DNA of 64,000 nucleotides from Chryseobacterium oncorhynchi (GTDB taxonomy: Bacteria > Bacteroidota > Bacteroidia > Flavobacteriales > Weeksellaceae). The position numbers and the translations under genes are program-made. The stretch lies in contig NZ_PPEI02000006.1 of assembly GCF_002899895.1 (NCBI RefSeq), forward strand, positions 1 through 64,000. The letters run 5' to 3'. Below, in pieces: positions 33,928-41,890 of the stretch (its first letter is position 1; each line of letters begins with the position of its first letter). The notes below the pieces were generated by a model. The model had not been told where the DNA came from, made no database searches, and saw nothing but the letters and a program-made list of their open reading frames with translations.

Positions 33928-34284
33928 TGGGTATTTTTTTAATAGTTAAAGATACAAAGTATTAGATAAATTCTAAATGAAATGTTAAATCCCATTGATA
34001 GTTTCTTTCAATACTATGTTAAACGATTGTTTAATGTTGCTTGTTTTTTTCAGCAAAAAGAATGCCTTACATAATGCTAATGCATAAATGCTGTTTTTTA
34101 TCATGTTTCATTTACGGGACAATTTTGTAATCCATATAATTTCTGGTTTTTCCCTGTCATGGTTTGAAATTTGCTTAAATAGGAGCAAAACTGTTTCCCA
34201 AGGCTGTTTATAGAAGTTTGGTGGGAAATATCATTAAATATTTTATAAAAACTTTTATATTTATAAGTTTAAAAAAGAGATCAA
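33928..34284. other. Divergent intergenic region
   Basis: AT-rich region between two divergent genes. It must hold both promoters, but no clean TAnnTTTG box was found. A weak inverted repeat (TTTCCCA/TGGGAAA, 34194-34228) is present; no coding frame or RNA gene was seen. Confidence 0.45.
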
Positions 34285-35811
34285 ATGGCAGATAAAGCAC
34301 AATTTATTGAAGAATTAAATACTAAATACACTCCCAAGGGAGAGCATATTATATTAGGAAAAGGAATGCTGGACGGGGAAGTCGTTTCTGAAGTGAACGT
34401 AACCATTCCTTTGAAAACAATCAACCGCCACGGTCTTATTGCCGGAGCAACCGGAACCGGTAAAACCAAAACATTACAAGTTTTTGCAGAACAGCTTTCT
34501 CATGCAGGAATCCCTTCTCTTGTATTGGATATCAAAGGAGATTTCTCGGGAATTGCAGAAGCAGGCCAGATGAATTCTATTATTGAGGAGAGATATGCAA
34601 AAACCCAGCTTCCATATACTCCACAGGGGTTTCCTGTAGAATTGATGAGTATTTCAGGAGGCAAAGGAATAAAGCTGAGAGCAACGGTAACAGAATTCGG
34701 GCCGGTATTATTGAGTAAGATTCTTGAACTTAATGATACTCAGCAAAGTATCATGTCTATTGTCTTCAAATACTGTGATGATAAAGGGTTGCCATTGATT
34801 GATCTTAATGACCTGAAAAAAGTATTGCAATACGTGACAGACAATGCTCAGGGAAAAGCTGAGCTTGCAGCCAATTACGGTTCAATAGCACCGGCTTCTT
34901 TAGGTGCAATCTTAAGATCTATTGTTGCGCTGGAGCAGCAAGGAGCAGCAGATTTCTTCGGAGAATTAAGCTTTGATGTTAACGACCTGCTGGAAACAAG
35001 AGACGGAAAAGGAGTAGTGAATATCTTAAGGGTAGCAGACATTCAGAATAAGCCACAACTGTTTTCCACATTTATGCTTTCACTTTTTGCGGAAATTTAT
35101 ATGACTTTTCCTGAAGAGGGTGATAGTGGAAAGCCAAAGCTAGTGTTGTTTATAGATGAAGCTCACCTACTTTTTGATGAAGCATCAAAGGCTCTTCTTT
35201 CGCAGATTGAAACGATGGTAAAGCTGATCCGTTCCAAAGGGGTGGGAATCTATTTTATTACACAAATTCCAGGTGATGTCCCGGAAAATGTGCTGTCACA
35301 ATTAGGTTTGAAGATTCAGCATGCTCTTAGAGGTTTTACCGCAAAAGATAAAAAAGAGATTTCCAAGGCAGTAGAAAACTATCCTATTACAGAATATTAT
35401 AATGCTTCCAGCCTTATTCAGAATCTGGGAATTGGAGAAGCTTTTGTAACCGCTTTGGATGAAAAGGGGATTCCAACACCATTAGTTCATACTTATCTTA
35501 TCTCACCAGAATCCAGAATGGACGTTCTTAGTGAGGCTGAGATTTCAGAACTGACTGCACAATCGGCATTAGTAGCAAAATATGAAGAGCCAATAGATCG
35601 AGAATCGGCCTATGAAATCTTAACTAACAGAATGGAACAAGCTGCTCAAAACCCAACATCTACTCAAAGAACAAGACCGGTAAAAGAAGAACCTGGAATG
35701 TTTGAACAGGTGCTACAGAGCTCAGCAGGAAGAACTTTTACAAATACCCTAATGCGTGAAGGCGCAAAAGCAATTCTGGGAATGTTTGGCTTGGGAGGTA
35801 GAAGAAGATAA
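34285..35811 (+). CDS. HerA-like helicase domain protein (DUF853)
   Basis: A 508-residue P-loop ATPase of the HerA/FtsK superfamily, DUF853 group. Walker A is GATGTGKT (54-61), Walker B is LVLFIDEAHLLF, and the RSKGVGIYFITQIPGDVPENVLSQLGLKIQHALR segment is the sensor region of the family. The C-terminus is basic and Gly-rich. The group's function is not established; it resembles DNA translocases. No NurA-like nuclease is next to it, though an exonuclease gene follows on the same strand. Confidence 0.9.
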   Translation: MADKAQFIEELNTKYTPKGEHIILGKGMLDGEVVSEVNVTIPLKTINRHGLIAGATGTGKTKTLQVFAEQLSHAGIPSLVLDIKGDFSGIAEAGQMNSIIEERYAKTQLPYTPQGFPVELMSISGGKGIKLRATVTEFGPVLLSKILELNDTQQSIMSIVFKYCDDKGLPLIDLNDLKKVLQYVTDNAQGKAELAANYGSIAPASLGAILRSIVALEQQGAADFFGELSFDVNDLLETRDGKGVVNILRVADIQNKPQLFSTFMLSLFAEIYMTFPEEGDSGKPKLVLFIDEAHLLFDEASKALLSQIETMVKLIRSKGVGIYFITQIPGDVPENVLSQLGLKIQHALRGFTAKDKKEISKAVENYPITEYYNASSLIQNLGIGEAFVTALDEKGIPTPLVHTYLISPESRMDVLSEAEISELTAQSALVAKYEEPIDRESAYEILTNRMEQAAQNPTSTQRTRPVKEEPGMFEQVLQSSAGRTFTNTLMREGAKAILGMFGLGGRRR

Positions 35812-35833
35812 TTCTGATGTATAATCTATGATG

Positions 35834-35874
35834 ACCTGCTATAATTTGATATATTTTTTGTTATTTTAGCAGGT
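35834..35874 (+). terminator. Possible terminator hairpin
   Basis: ACCTGCTA and TAGCAGGT pair around an AT-rich loop of about 25 bases; there is no clear T run, so this is uncertain. Confidence 0.35.
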
Positions 35875-35958
35875 TATCTTCACCCATGAGGAAAGTATTA
35901 TCAGGGTAAAGAAATTAGGATTTAAATAAATTAGAAATAGCAGTTAAAGGGAAAAACA

Positions 35959-37182
35959 ATGTATTCAATTATAGATATAGAAAGTAATGGTGCAGGTTAT
36001 AGACATGAATGCATTATAGATATTGCCATCTACAGATACGATGGTCAGAAAATTACTGACCAGTTTATATCCCTTGTCAATCCTGAGGGTGATATTACTC
36101 CCTTTGTACAGAAACTAACCAATATTACCCCTAAAATGGTAAAAACGGCTCCAAAGTTTCACGAAATAGCAAAAAGAGTGATTGAAATCACAGAAAATAC
36201 AACGCTTGTAGGGCATAATATCGATTTTGATTACAGGATGCTTCGTCAGTCGTTCAATCGATTGGGTTATGACTTTAAAATCAATACCTTAGATACCATC
36301 CCGTTAGCGAAAAAGCTGATACCAGATGAAGTAAGCTACTCATTGGGCAAGCTCGTAAAATCACTAGGAATTCCATTGACCAACCATCACCGTGCTGATG
36401 GAGATGCCAGAGCGACCTTGGAGCTATTCAAGCTTTTGATATCAAAGGATACTGAAAACGAAATTATTCAGAAACAACATGATGAAACCAATGCCAAAAC
36501 ATACATTAATAAGGTTAAAGAACTGACACAAGATCTCCCTAATGATAAGGGTTTTGTCTATTTTCAAGACGAGGCAGGAAGAATTATCTTTTCTGATTAT
36601 GCGCAAGATATCAATAAGTTTTCAAAAAAGGTTTTCAATTCCAAATCAAAAAAATGGGAACAGATCCAGAAAAATGTAGAACAGATCAATTTTGAGCTTA
36701 CCGGAACGGATATTATTGCAAAACTTATCCTTAACTCCAAGAATATTAAGAAAAAAGAAGTTTTACCTTTTGGGCTGTATTTCAGAAACAATAAATATGT
36801 TGTTGAAAAAAATATACTCAATAAAACGGAAAAGCCTATTCTCAAATTCAGATCATTTACTCAGGGAACAAAAGCGGTTCAGTTTATTGGTGCCATAGAA
36901 GAATATAATGATGTAGCTGTATTAAAGCAAAAAATAGAGTTTAGAAAAAGAAATGAACTCTGGCTGGGTACAGGAAGGAAATTAGGAGAAAAATTATTTT
37001 TAATTATTGAAAACGGAAAGGTGATGTCCTTTGGTTTTTATGATTTATTTACACAGATTCAGACACTAAGTAAACTGGCTAAGCTGAAAATTGATCTCCC
37101 TTTATCTTCTGTTGATTTGAACAATGAATTGCAATTAGCACTTCTTCGTGGAGATTTTGAGACCCTGCCGTTACCAAAATAA
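35959..37182 (+). CDS. DnaQ-type 3'-5' exonuclease with degenerate GIY-YIG-like domain
   Basis: A 407-residue protein. The N-terminal 165 residues are a DEDDh exonuclease with all five catalytic residues visible: Asp6 and Glu8 in IIDIES, Asp89 in HNIDFD, His144 and Asp149 in HHRADGDA. From about residue 190 there is LPNDKGFVYFQDEAGRIIF and later FELTGTDIIAKLI, which line up by eye with the GIY-YIG domain that follows this exonuclease in many flavobacterial proteins (LPxxxGVYYFxDxxGxIIYIGKS ... TGSELIALLxE). Here the YIGK part reads FSDYA and the catalytic Glu position is Asn, so that domain looks inactive. Residues 270-407 resemble nothing I recognise. Confidence 0.85.
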   Translation: MYSIIDIESNGAGYRHECIIDIAIYRYDGQKITDQFISLVNPEGDITPFVQKLTNITPKMVKTAPKFHEIAKRVIEITENTTLVGHNIDFDYRMLRQSFNRLGYDFKINTLDTIPLAKKLIPDEVSYSLGKLVKSLGIPLTNHHRADGDARATLELFKLLISKDTENEIIQKQHDETNAKTYINKVKELTQDLPNDKGFVYFQDEAGRIIFSDYAQDINKFSKKVFNSKSKKWEQIQKNVEQINFELTGTDIIAKLILNSKNIKKKEVLPFGLYFRNNKYVVEKNILNKTEKPILKFRSFTQGTKAVQFIGAIEEYNDVAVLKQKIEFRKRNELWLGTGRKLGEKLFLIIENGKVMSFGFYDLFTQIQTLSKLAKLKIDLPLSSVDLNNELQLALLRGDFETLPLPK

Positions 37183-37259
37183 TAGCGAAATTTAAACTTT
37201 ACAAGTTTTATTAAGAAGGTGGTTTTCAAATCATTTTTCTTAAAATAAAAAATAAATAG

Positions 37260-37267
37260 TATTTTTG
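37260..37267 (+). promoter_or_regulatory. -7 promoter box of the lysA leader
   Basis: TATTTTTG, 20 bases before the leader ORF ATG and about 174 before lysA. Confidence 0.6.
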
Positions 37268-37286
37268 CAAAAATAAAAATCAAGCA

Positions 37287-37358
37287 ATGCAAAATTTTAA
37301 ACAAATTAAAACTGGAAAAAAGGGAGCTGTAAAGTTCTCTAAGGTTTGGAATATTTAA
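37287..37358 (+). CDS. Short Lys-rich ORF, possible lysA leader peptide (23 aa)
   Basis: A 23-codon frame from ATG to TAA located between a promoter box and a terminator, directly in front of lysA. Six of 23 residues are Lys (positions 5, 8, 11, 12, 16, 19), including an adjacent pair encoded AAA AAG. The position and composition suggest a leader peptide for transcription attenuation of lysA by lysyl-tRNA supply. It may instead be a small protein or chance ORF. No clear antiterminator pairing was found by eye. Confidence 0.5.
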   Translation: MQNFKQIKTGKKGAVKFSKVWNI

Positions 37359-37389
37359 AAGACTTGTCTTGCATAAAAATAATTAATGT

Positions 37390-37424
37390 GGCAGGCTCTT
37401 TTTTCGAAGGATCTGCCTTTTTTT
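37390..37424 (+). terminator. Terminator/attenuator just before lysA
   Basis: GGCAG and CTGCC form the base of a hairpin with a partly paired interior (CTT/AAG, G-T pairs), followed by T7. It ends 16 bases before the lysA ATG, so read-through is needed for lysA if transcription starts at 37260-37275. Confidence 0.75.
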
Positions 37425-37440
37425 ATGTTAAAATGAAATT

Positions 37441-38643
37441 ATGAATTCAAAAGAATTACTAAAGATTGCCAATGAGTTTGGCACACCGGTGTATGTATAT
37501 GATGCTGAATCCATCAAAGTTCAATACGAAAAGCTTACATCTTCTTTTTTAAAACACACAAAGTTTTTCTATGCAGCGAAGGCGTTGACAAACATCAATA
37601 TCCTTAAGTATGTCAAGAACTTGGGTGCTTCTTTGGATTGTGTATCTATTAATGAAGTTAAGCTTGGATTAAAGGCAGGATTTTCGAAAGAAAAAATATT
37701 ATTTACTCCAAATTGTGTTGACTTAGCTGAAATAGAGGAAGCAATGACTTTCGGAGTTCATATAAACATTGATAACATTTCTATTCTTGAGCAATTCGGG
37801 AATAAATACGGAAATACTTATCCAATCTTAGTAAGAATCAATCCCCATATTTTTGCCGGAGGTAACTATAAAATCTCAACAGGGCATATCGACAGTAAAT
37901 TCGGTATTTCTATTCATCAGGTTCGTCACATTGAAAGAGTAATGAAAAGTACAAACCTGAATGTTGAAGGACTTCATATGCATACGGGAAGTGAAATCAA
38001 AGATCCAGACGTATTTCTACAGGCTTTGGAGATTATGCTGGAGCTTTCTGAGCATTTTCCTAACCTGAAATATCTTGATATGGGAAGTGGTTTCAAAATT
38101 CCTTATCAGGACAGTGAAGAAGAAACAGATGTTAGAACATTAGGTAAAAAAGTAGAAAAAGTAATTTCTGAGTTTTCAAAAACTACAGGAAAGAAATTCG
38201 AACTTTGGTTCGAGCCAGGGAAATTCCTGGTTGGAAAAAGTGGATATTTATTAGTGAAAGCTAATGTGATCAAGCAAACTACAGCTACCGTTTTCGTTGG
38301 AGTAAACTCAGGATTTAATCATTTGATTCGTCCTATGTTTTATGATTCTTACCATATGATTGAGAATTTATCTAATCCAAAAGGAGCTGAAAGAATTTAT
38401 ACTGTAGTGGGAAATATCTGCGAAACAGATACATTTGCTTGGGACAGAAAACTAAATGAAGTAAGAGAAGGAGATATTCTTGCGTTTCATAATGCTGGAG
38501 CTTACGGTTTTGAAATGAGTTCAAACTTCAATTCAAGATTAAAGCCGGCAGAAGTTTTATTCCTTGATGGAAAGGCTCACCTGATCCGTAAAAGAGACGA
38601 GTTTGAAGATTTGTTGAGAAACCAGATTGAAGTGGTTGTCTAA
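37441..38643 (+). CDS. lysA: Diaminopimelate decarboxylase
   Basis: LysA, the PLP enzyme that decarboxylates meso-diaminopimelate to L-lysine, the last step of lysine synthesis. 400 residues, fold type III. The PLP Lys is Lys47 in FFYAAKALT; the His in GLHMHTGSEI, the Gly-rich phosphate site (LDMGSGF) and the C-terminal active-site Cys in NICETDTFAW are present. It is not fused to aspartokinase as in some Bacteroidota. The upstream leader, Lys-rich ORF and terminator suggest control by attenuation. A strong terminator follows. Confidence 0.96.
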   Translation: MNSKELLKIANEFGTPVYVYDAESIKVQYEKLTSSFLKHTKFFYAAKALTNINILKYVKNLGASLDCVSINEVKLGLKAGFSKEKILFTPNCVDLAEIEEAMTFGVHINIDNISILEQFGNKYGNTYPILVRINPHIFAGGNYKISTGHIDSKFGISIHQVRHIERVMKSTNLNVEGLHMHTGSEIKDPDVFLQALEIMLELSEHFPNLKYLDMGSGFKIPYQDSEEETDVRTLGKKVEKVISEFSKTTGKKFELWFEPGKFLVGKSGYLLVKANVIKQTTATVFVGVNSGFNHLIRPMFYDSYHMIENLSNPKGAERIYTVVGNICETDTFAWDRKLNEVREGDILAFHNAGAYGFEMSSNFNSRLKPAEVLFLDGKAHLIRKRDEFEDLLRNQIEVVV

Positions 38644-38665
38644 GTCAGATCGAATAATAATATTG

Positions 38666-38700
38666 AATCGGCCGCCCTTATGGGCGGCCGATTTGTTTTT
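38666..38700 (+). terminator. Terminator of lysA
   Basis: AATCGGCCGCCC and its complement around TTAT, followed by T-rich sequence. Confidence 0.9.
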
Positions 38701-38806
38701 AAATAGAATAAAATAGACTGTTGTAAACTTTTAGCACGATCCGGATTTCAATAAAAAATAACAAAGTTTTAATACTAAAACTGTCTGGAAGTTCCAATTA
38801 ATTAGC

Positions 38807-38814
38807 TAAATTTG
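38807..38814 (+). promoter_or_regulatory. -7 promoter box of poxB
   Basis: TAAATTTG, 75 bases before the poxB ATG; the leader can form a small AGAGG/CCTCT hairpin. Confidence 0.5.
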
Positions 38815-38888
38815 ATAGGATTAGAGGGATTTATATCCTCTTATTATCATTCTTTATAAAGAGAAAATAATCACCAAATCTATTAATT

Positions 38889-40622
38889 ATGGCTAAAAAT
38901 ATAGCAGAGCAAATTGTTGAAATGCTCGAAAATGCGGGTGTGAAAAGAATTTATGCAGTAACAGGAGACAGTCTCAATCATCTCAATATCGCAGTCAAGA
39001 AAAGCAGTATCCAATGGATTCATGTGCGTCATGAAGAAGTGGGCGCTTATGCAGCAGCAGCCGAAGCAGAGCTTGACGGCTTTGCAGTGTGTGCCGGAAG
39101 TTGTGGTCCCGGACATGTTCATTTAATCAATGGAGTATATGAAGCACACAGGTCCCATATTCCGATGTTGGTTATTGCCTCCACAATCCCTAGTGATGAA
39201 ATGGGAATGGATTATTTTCAGGAAACCAATACCATAAAGCTTTTTGATGACTGTAGTTACTATAATCAGATGATTACACGTCCTGAACAAGTACAAAGAA
39301 CGATTCAAACAGCCATTCAGCATGCTATTTCAAAAAAAGGAGTTGCTGTAATAGGTCTTCCGGGTGATGTTTCCGAACTTGATGCAGAAGAGGGCTCTAC
39401 TTCAACTCAAATATTTAAAACCAGTCCGGTTATCAGACCATCGGATGATGAGCTGAAAAGTCTGGCAACACTTATCAATGAAAATAAGAAAGTGACCCTT
39501 TATTGTGGGATAGGAGCTGCTGAAGCCAGTACTGAAGTTATAGAATTATCCCAATTGTTAAAAGCTCCCGTTGGGTATTCATTTCGTGGAAAAATGGCCA
39601 TTCAGCCTAATAATGCGAATGAAATTGGACTTACAGGATTGTTGGGCTTTCCCTCTGCTTATCATGCCATGCACGAGGCTGATCTGGTTATTCTTTTGGG
39701 AACCGATTTTCCATATCAGAAATTCATGCCGGTAAAAAATAAAATCGTTCAGATAGATGAGAGTCCTGAAAGATTAGGAAGACGAGCTAAGCTTGAAATG
39801 GGACTAGCAGGTGATGTTAAGCAAACGATCATGGCTTTGCTACCGATGTTGAACGAAAAAACAGATGTTGACTTCCTGAACGAACAGTTGGCATTTTATG
39901 AAAAGGTAAAGGAAAACCAGCTTGAATACGTCAAAGATTTTGGCAAGGAAGATGCCATTCAGCCGGAATATGTAGCACACACTTTGGATCGATTAGCTAA
40001 AAAAGACGCTATTTTTACTGTAGATACAGGAATGTGTTGCGTTTGGGGAGCTAGATTTATTACAGGAACCGGAGAAAGAAAGATGTTAGGTTCCTTTAAT
40101 CATGGATCAATGGCCAATGCAATGCCTATGGCTATAGGAGCTTCATTGGCACATCCCGATAAGCAGATTATTGCAATGTGTGGAGATGGAGGACTATCTA
40201 TGCTGCTGGGTGATATGGCTACAATTTTTCAGTATAAATTACCCGTAAAATTAATTGTTTTTAATAACAGAACTCTCGGAATGGTAAAACTGGAAATGGA
40301 AGTGGGCGGGATGCCGGATAATGAAACCGACATGATTAATCCTGATTTTGGGTTAGTCGCTCAGGCAATGGGATATCCTGGAAGAAATGTGCATAAACCT
40401 GAAGATGTGGAAAATGCTATTAAGGAATGTTTCGACCATAATGGTCCTTACCTGTTGAATATTTTCACCAATCCTAATGCCCTGGCACTTCCTCCAAAAA
40501 TTGAATTTAATCAGGTACTGGGGATGACAAAATCTATGGCACAGCTAATGCTTGGCGGAAAAATGGATGAGGTTCTTGAAACCGTAAAATCAAATTATAA
40601 ACATATCAAGGGTATGTTATAG
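38889..40622 (+). CDS. poxB: Pyruvate dehydrogenase (quinone) / pyruvate oxidase
   Basis: A 577-residue ThDP- and FAD-dependent enzyme closely following E. coli PoxB: GVKRIYAVTGDSLNHL, RHEEVGAYAAAAEAEL with the catalytic Glu, CAGSCGPGHVHLINGVYEAHR, and the ThDP motif CGDGGLSMLLGDMATIFQYKLPVKLIVFNN. PoxB oxidatively decarboxylates pyruvate to acetate, passing electrons to the membrane quinone, which is menaquinone here. The C-terminus has a helix suited to lipid activation. Acetolactate synthase was considered but the PoxB-type residues dominate. Single gene with own promoter and terminator. Confidence 0.92.
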   Translation: MAKNIAEQIVEMLENAGVKRIYAVTGDSLNHLNIAVKKSSIQWIHVRHEEVGAYAAAAEAELDGFAVCAGSCGPGHVHLINGVYEAHRSHIPMLVIASTIPSDEMGMDYFQETNTIKLFDDCSYYNQMITRPEQVQRTIQTAIQHAISKKGVAVIGLPGDVSELDAEEGSTSTQIFKTSPVIRPSDDELKSLATLINENKKVTLYCGIGAAEASTEVIELSQLLKAPVGYSFRGKMAIQPNNANEIGLTGLLGFPSAYHAMHEADLVILLGTDFPYQKFMPVKNKIVQIDESPERLGRRAKLEMGLAGDVKQTIMALLPMLNEKTDVDFLNEQLAFYEKVKENQLEYVKDFGKEDAIQPEYVAHTLDRLAKKDAIFTVDTGMCCVWGARFITGTGERKMLGSFNHGSMANAMPMAIGASLAHPDKQIIAMCGDGGLSMLLGDMATIFQYKLPVKLIVFNNRTLGMVKLEMEVGGMPDNETDMINPDFGLVAQAMGYPGRNVHKPEDVENAIKECFDHNGPYLLNIFTNPNALALPPKIEFNQVLGMTKSMAQLMLGGKMDEVLETVKSNYKHIKGML

Positions 40623-40658
40623 TCTGATTATGATAGGCTTTTAGGCTTGAATACTCTT

Positions 40659-40692
40659 AAAACTTCATCTTCGTATGAAGTTTTTCTTTTTT
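40659..40692 (+). terminator. Terminator of poxB
   Basis: AAAACTTCAT, loop CTTCGT, ATGAAGTTTT, then T-rich tail. Confidence 0.88.
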
Positions 40693-40710
40693 ATAAGACC
40701 TCTAAATATT

Positions 40711-40718
40711 TACCTTTG
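40711..40718 (+). promoter_or_regulatory. -7 promoter box of the gene at 40746
   Basis: TACCTTTG, 28 bases before the ATG; it lies inside the longer frame from 40647 and so excludes that start. Confidence 0.65.
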
Positions 40719-40745
40719 TTCAATAATTTAAGAATAAAATCCGCT

Positions 40746-41225
40746 ATGAGAACGATACTTGTTTTTTTTGCTCTTTGTGTTGCAAATTTTACATTTGCCC
40801 AGGAGCTTGAAGATAGAGATGATTCCTTTATTGTAGAAAACAATAAAAATCTTTTTAAAATAGATATCAAAGAACCATTCTTACAGGTTGCTGCGAAGTG
40901 TAATGATTTTAAGCCTGCTTCTTTCGAAGGAGGAGCTTCAGCCTATAAGAACATATTAAGTAAATATATGTATACTTATCTGAACGCAGACTTTTATACG
41001 TTGAGTGGTGATTTTACATTTTCACTAATTATAGACGATAAAGGAAAAGTTATTGATGCAGTTGGTTCACCAAAAGTTCTTCACAGCGAGGCTTTCTTTG
41101 ATGATATGCAGTATGTGGTAAGAAGAATTAAGAAAACTTGGTCTCCGGCAACCTGCAATGGACAACCTGTAAAATCTGAAATGAGAGTAAGAATGAACTT
41201 CTCTTCATTGTCTGTAGATATGTAA
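40746..41225 (+). CDS. Secreted TonB-C-like domain protein
   Basis: A 159-residue protein with signal peptide (FFALCVANFTFAQ). The C-terminal half resembles the TonB C-terminal domain: a GxxxxxFxxxIDDKGKVIDA beta-hairpin, then IKKTWSPATCNGQPVKSEMRVRMNFSS, which fits the family pattern W-x-PA-x-x-NG-x-PV followed by a strand ending in F. There is no TonB transmembrane anchor or Pro-rich linker, so it is a soluble periplasmic relative. Its stop overlaps the next gene's first ATG (TAATG). The next gene is a paralogue. Function unknown. Confidence 0.75.
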   Translation: MRTILVFFALCVANFTFAQELEDRDDSFIVENNKNLFKIDIKEPFLQVAAKCNDFKPASFEGGASAYKNILSKYMYTYLNADFYTLSGDFTFSLIIDDKGKVIDAVGSPKVLHSEAFFDDMQYVVRRIKKTWSPATCNGQPVKSEMRVRMNFSSLSVDM

Positions 41226-41236
41226 TGCACGTTAGG

Positions 41237-41650
41237 ATGAAAAAATATTTTTTACTTCTATTCCTATTCGTCAGTTTTATGGGATACTCGCAAGAATCTC
41301 AGACTAAGAATGATAATGCAGGAACTTATCAAAATGCAGAATTTCCTGGTGGTGATGAAGCTTTTACCAAAGAGTTTTTACAAATGATATACTCTTATAT
41401 CGATCTTAAGAAATATGCAGTCAATGGAAAATTTGTTTTTGTGTTTGATGTGAATACATCCGGTAAGGTGGAGAATCTTGATGTCTTACCAAAAGTAAAG
41501 AACAGCGAAATGTTTATTGATGATATGCGCTTTGCAATTAAAAAGGTGAAAAATAAATGGATGCCAGCCATGAAATATGGGAATCCTGTGGTTTCTAAAA
41601 AAATCATTAAAATTAATTTTACATCAGATCATTTTGACCACGGAGATTAA
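41237..41650 (+). CDS. Secreted TonB-C-like domain protein, paralogue
   Basis: A 137-residue protein with signal peptide (LLFLFVSFMGYSQ). The C-terminal half matches its upstream neighbour: FVFDVNTSGKVENLDVLPKVKNS and VKNKWMPAMKYGNPVVSKKIIKINF. An ATG at 41225 overlaps the previous stop and may also be used, adding MHVR; the start at 41237 gives a cleaner signal peptide. The tandem pair likely arose by duplication and is co-transcribed. Confidence 0.72.
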   Translation: MKKYFLLLFLFVSFMGYSQESQTKNDNAGTYQNAEFPGGDEAFTKEFLQMIYSYIDLKKYAVNGKFVFVFDVNTSGKVENLDVLPKVKNSEMFIDDMRFAIKKVKNKWMPAMKYGNPVVSKKIIKINFTSDHFDHGD

Positions 41651-41805
41651 AAAAAACTTTTGATTGTAAAATAAACGATGCTGTAAAAAGCCTTAAAATC
41701 TCCTAGATATACAAATATTCTAATAAAATAAAGGATTGGATTTTCTTTAGATTTTTCAATAATTTTTACTGAAAGATAGCCCTGACATTCTGTCACAATA
41801 TTTTG

Positions 41806-41813
41806 TATCTTTG
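41806..41813 (+). promoter_or_regulatory. -7 promoter box of the miaB operon
   Basis: TATCTTTG about 78 bases before the miaB start. Confidence 0.55.
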
Positions 41814-41890
41814 CAAACTTATCTGTTCGTAGATTAAAATTCACGGAATAATCCCCGGAACTTTAAATCCCGAACCTTAAATTGATTATC

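Noticed and set aside
34194-34228. Inverted repeat TTTCCCA/TGGGAAA
   Set aside because: Seven-base arms with a long loop in AT-rich DNA are too weak to call an operator.
37268-37440. Lysine riboswitch upstream of lysA
   Set aside because: The leader is only about 120 bases before the hairpin and no multi-helix L-box architecture was seen; a short Lys-rich ORF fills it instead.
40647-40745. N-terminal extension of the TonB-C-like protein
   Set aside because: It runs through the poxB terminator and the gene's own promoter box; the ATG at 40746 gives a clean signal peptide.
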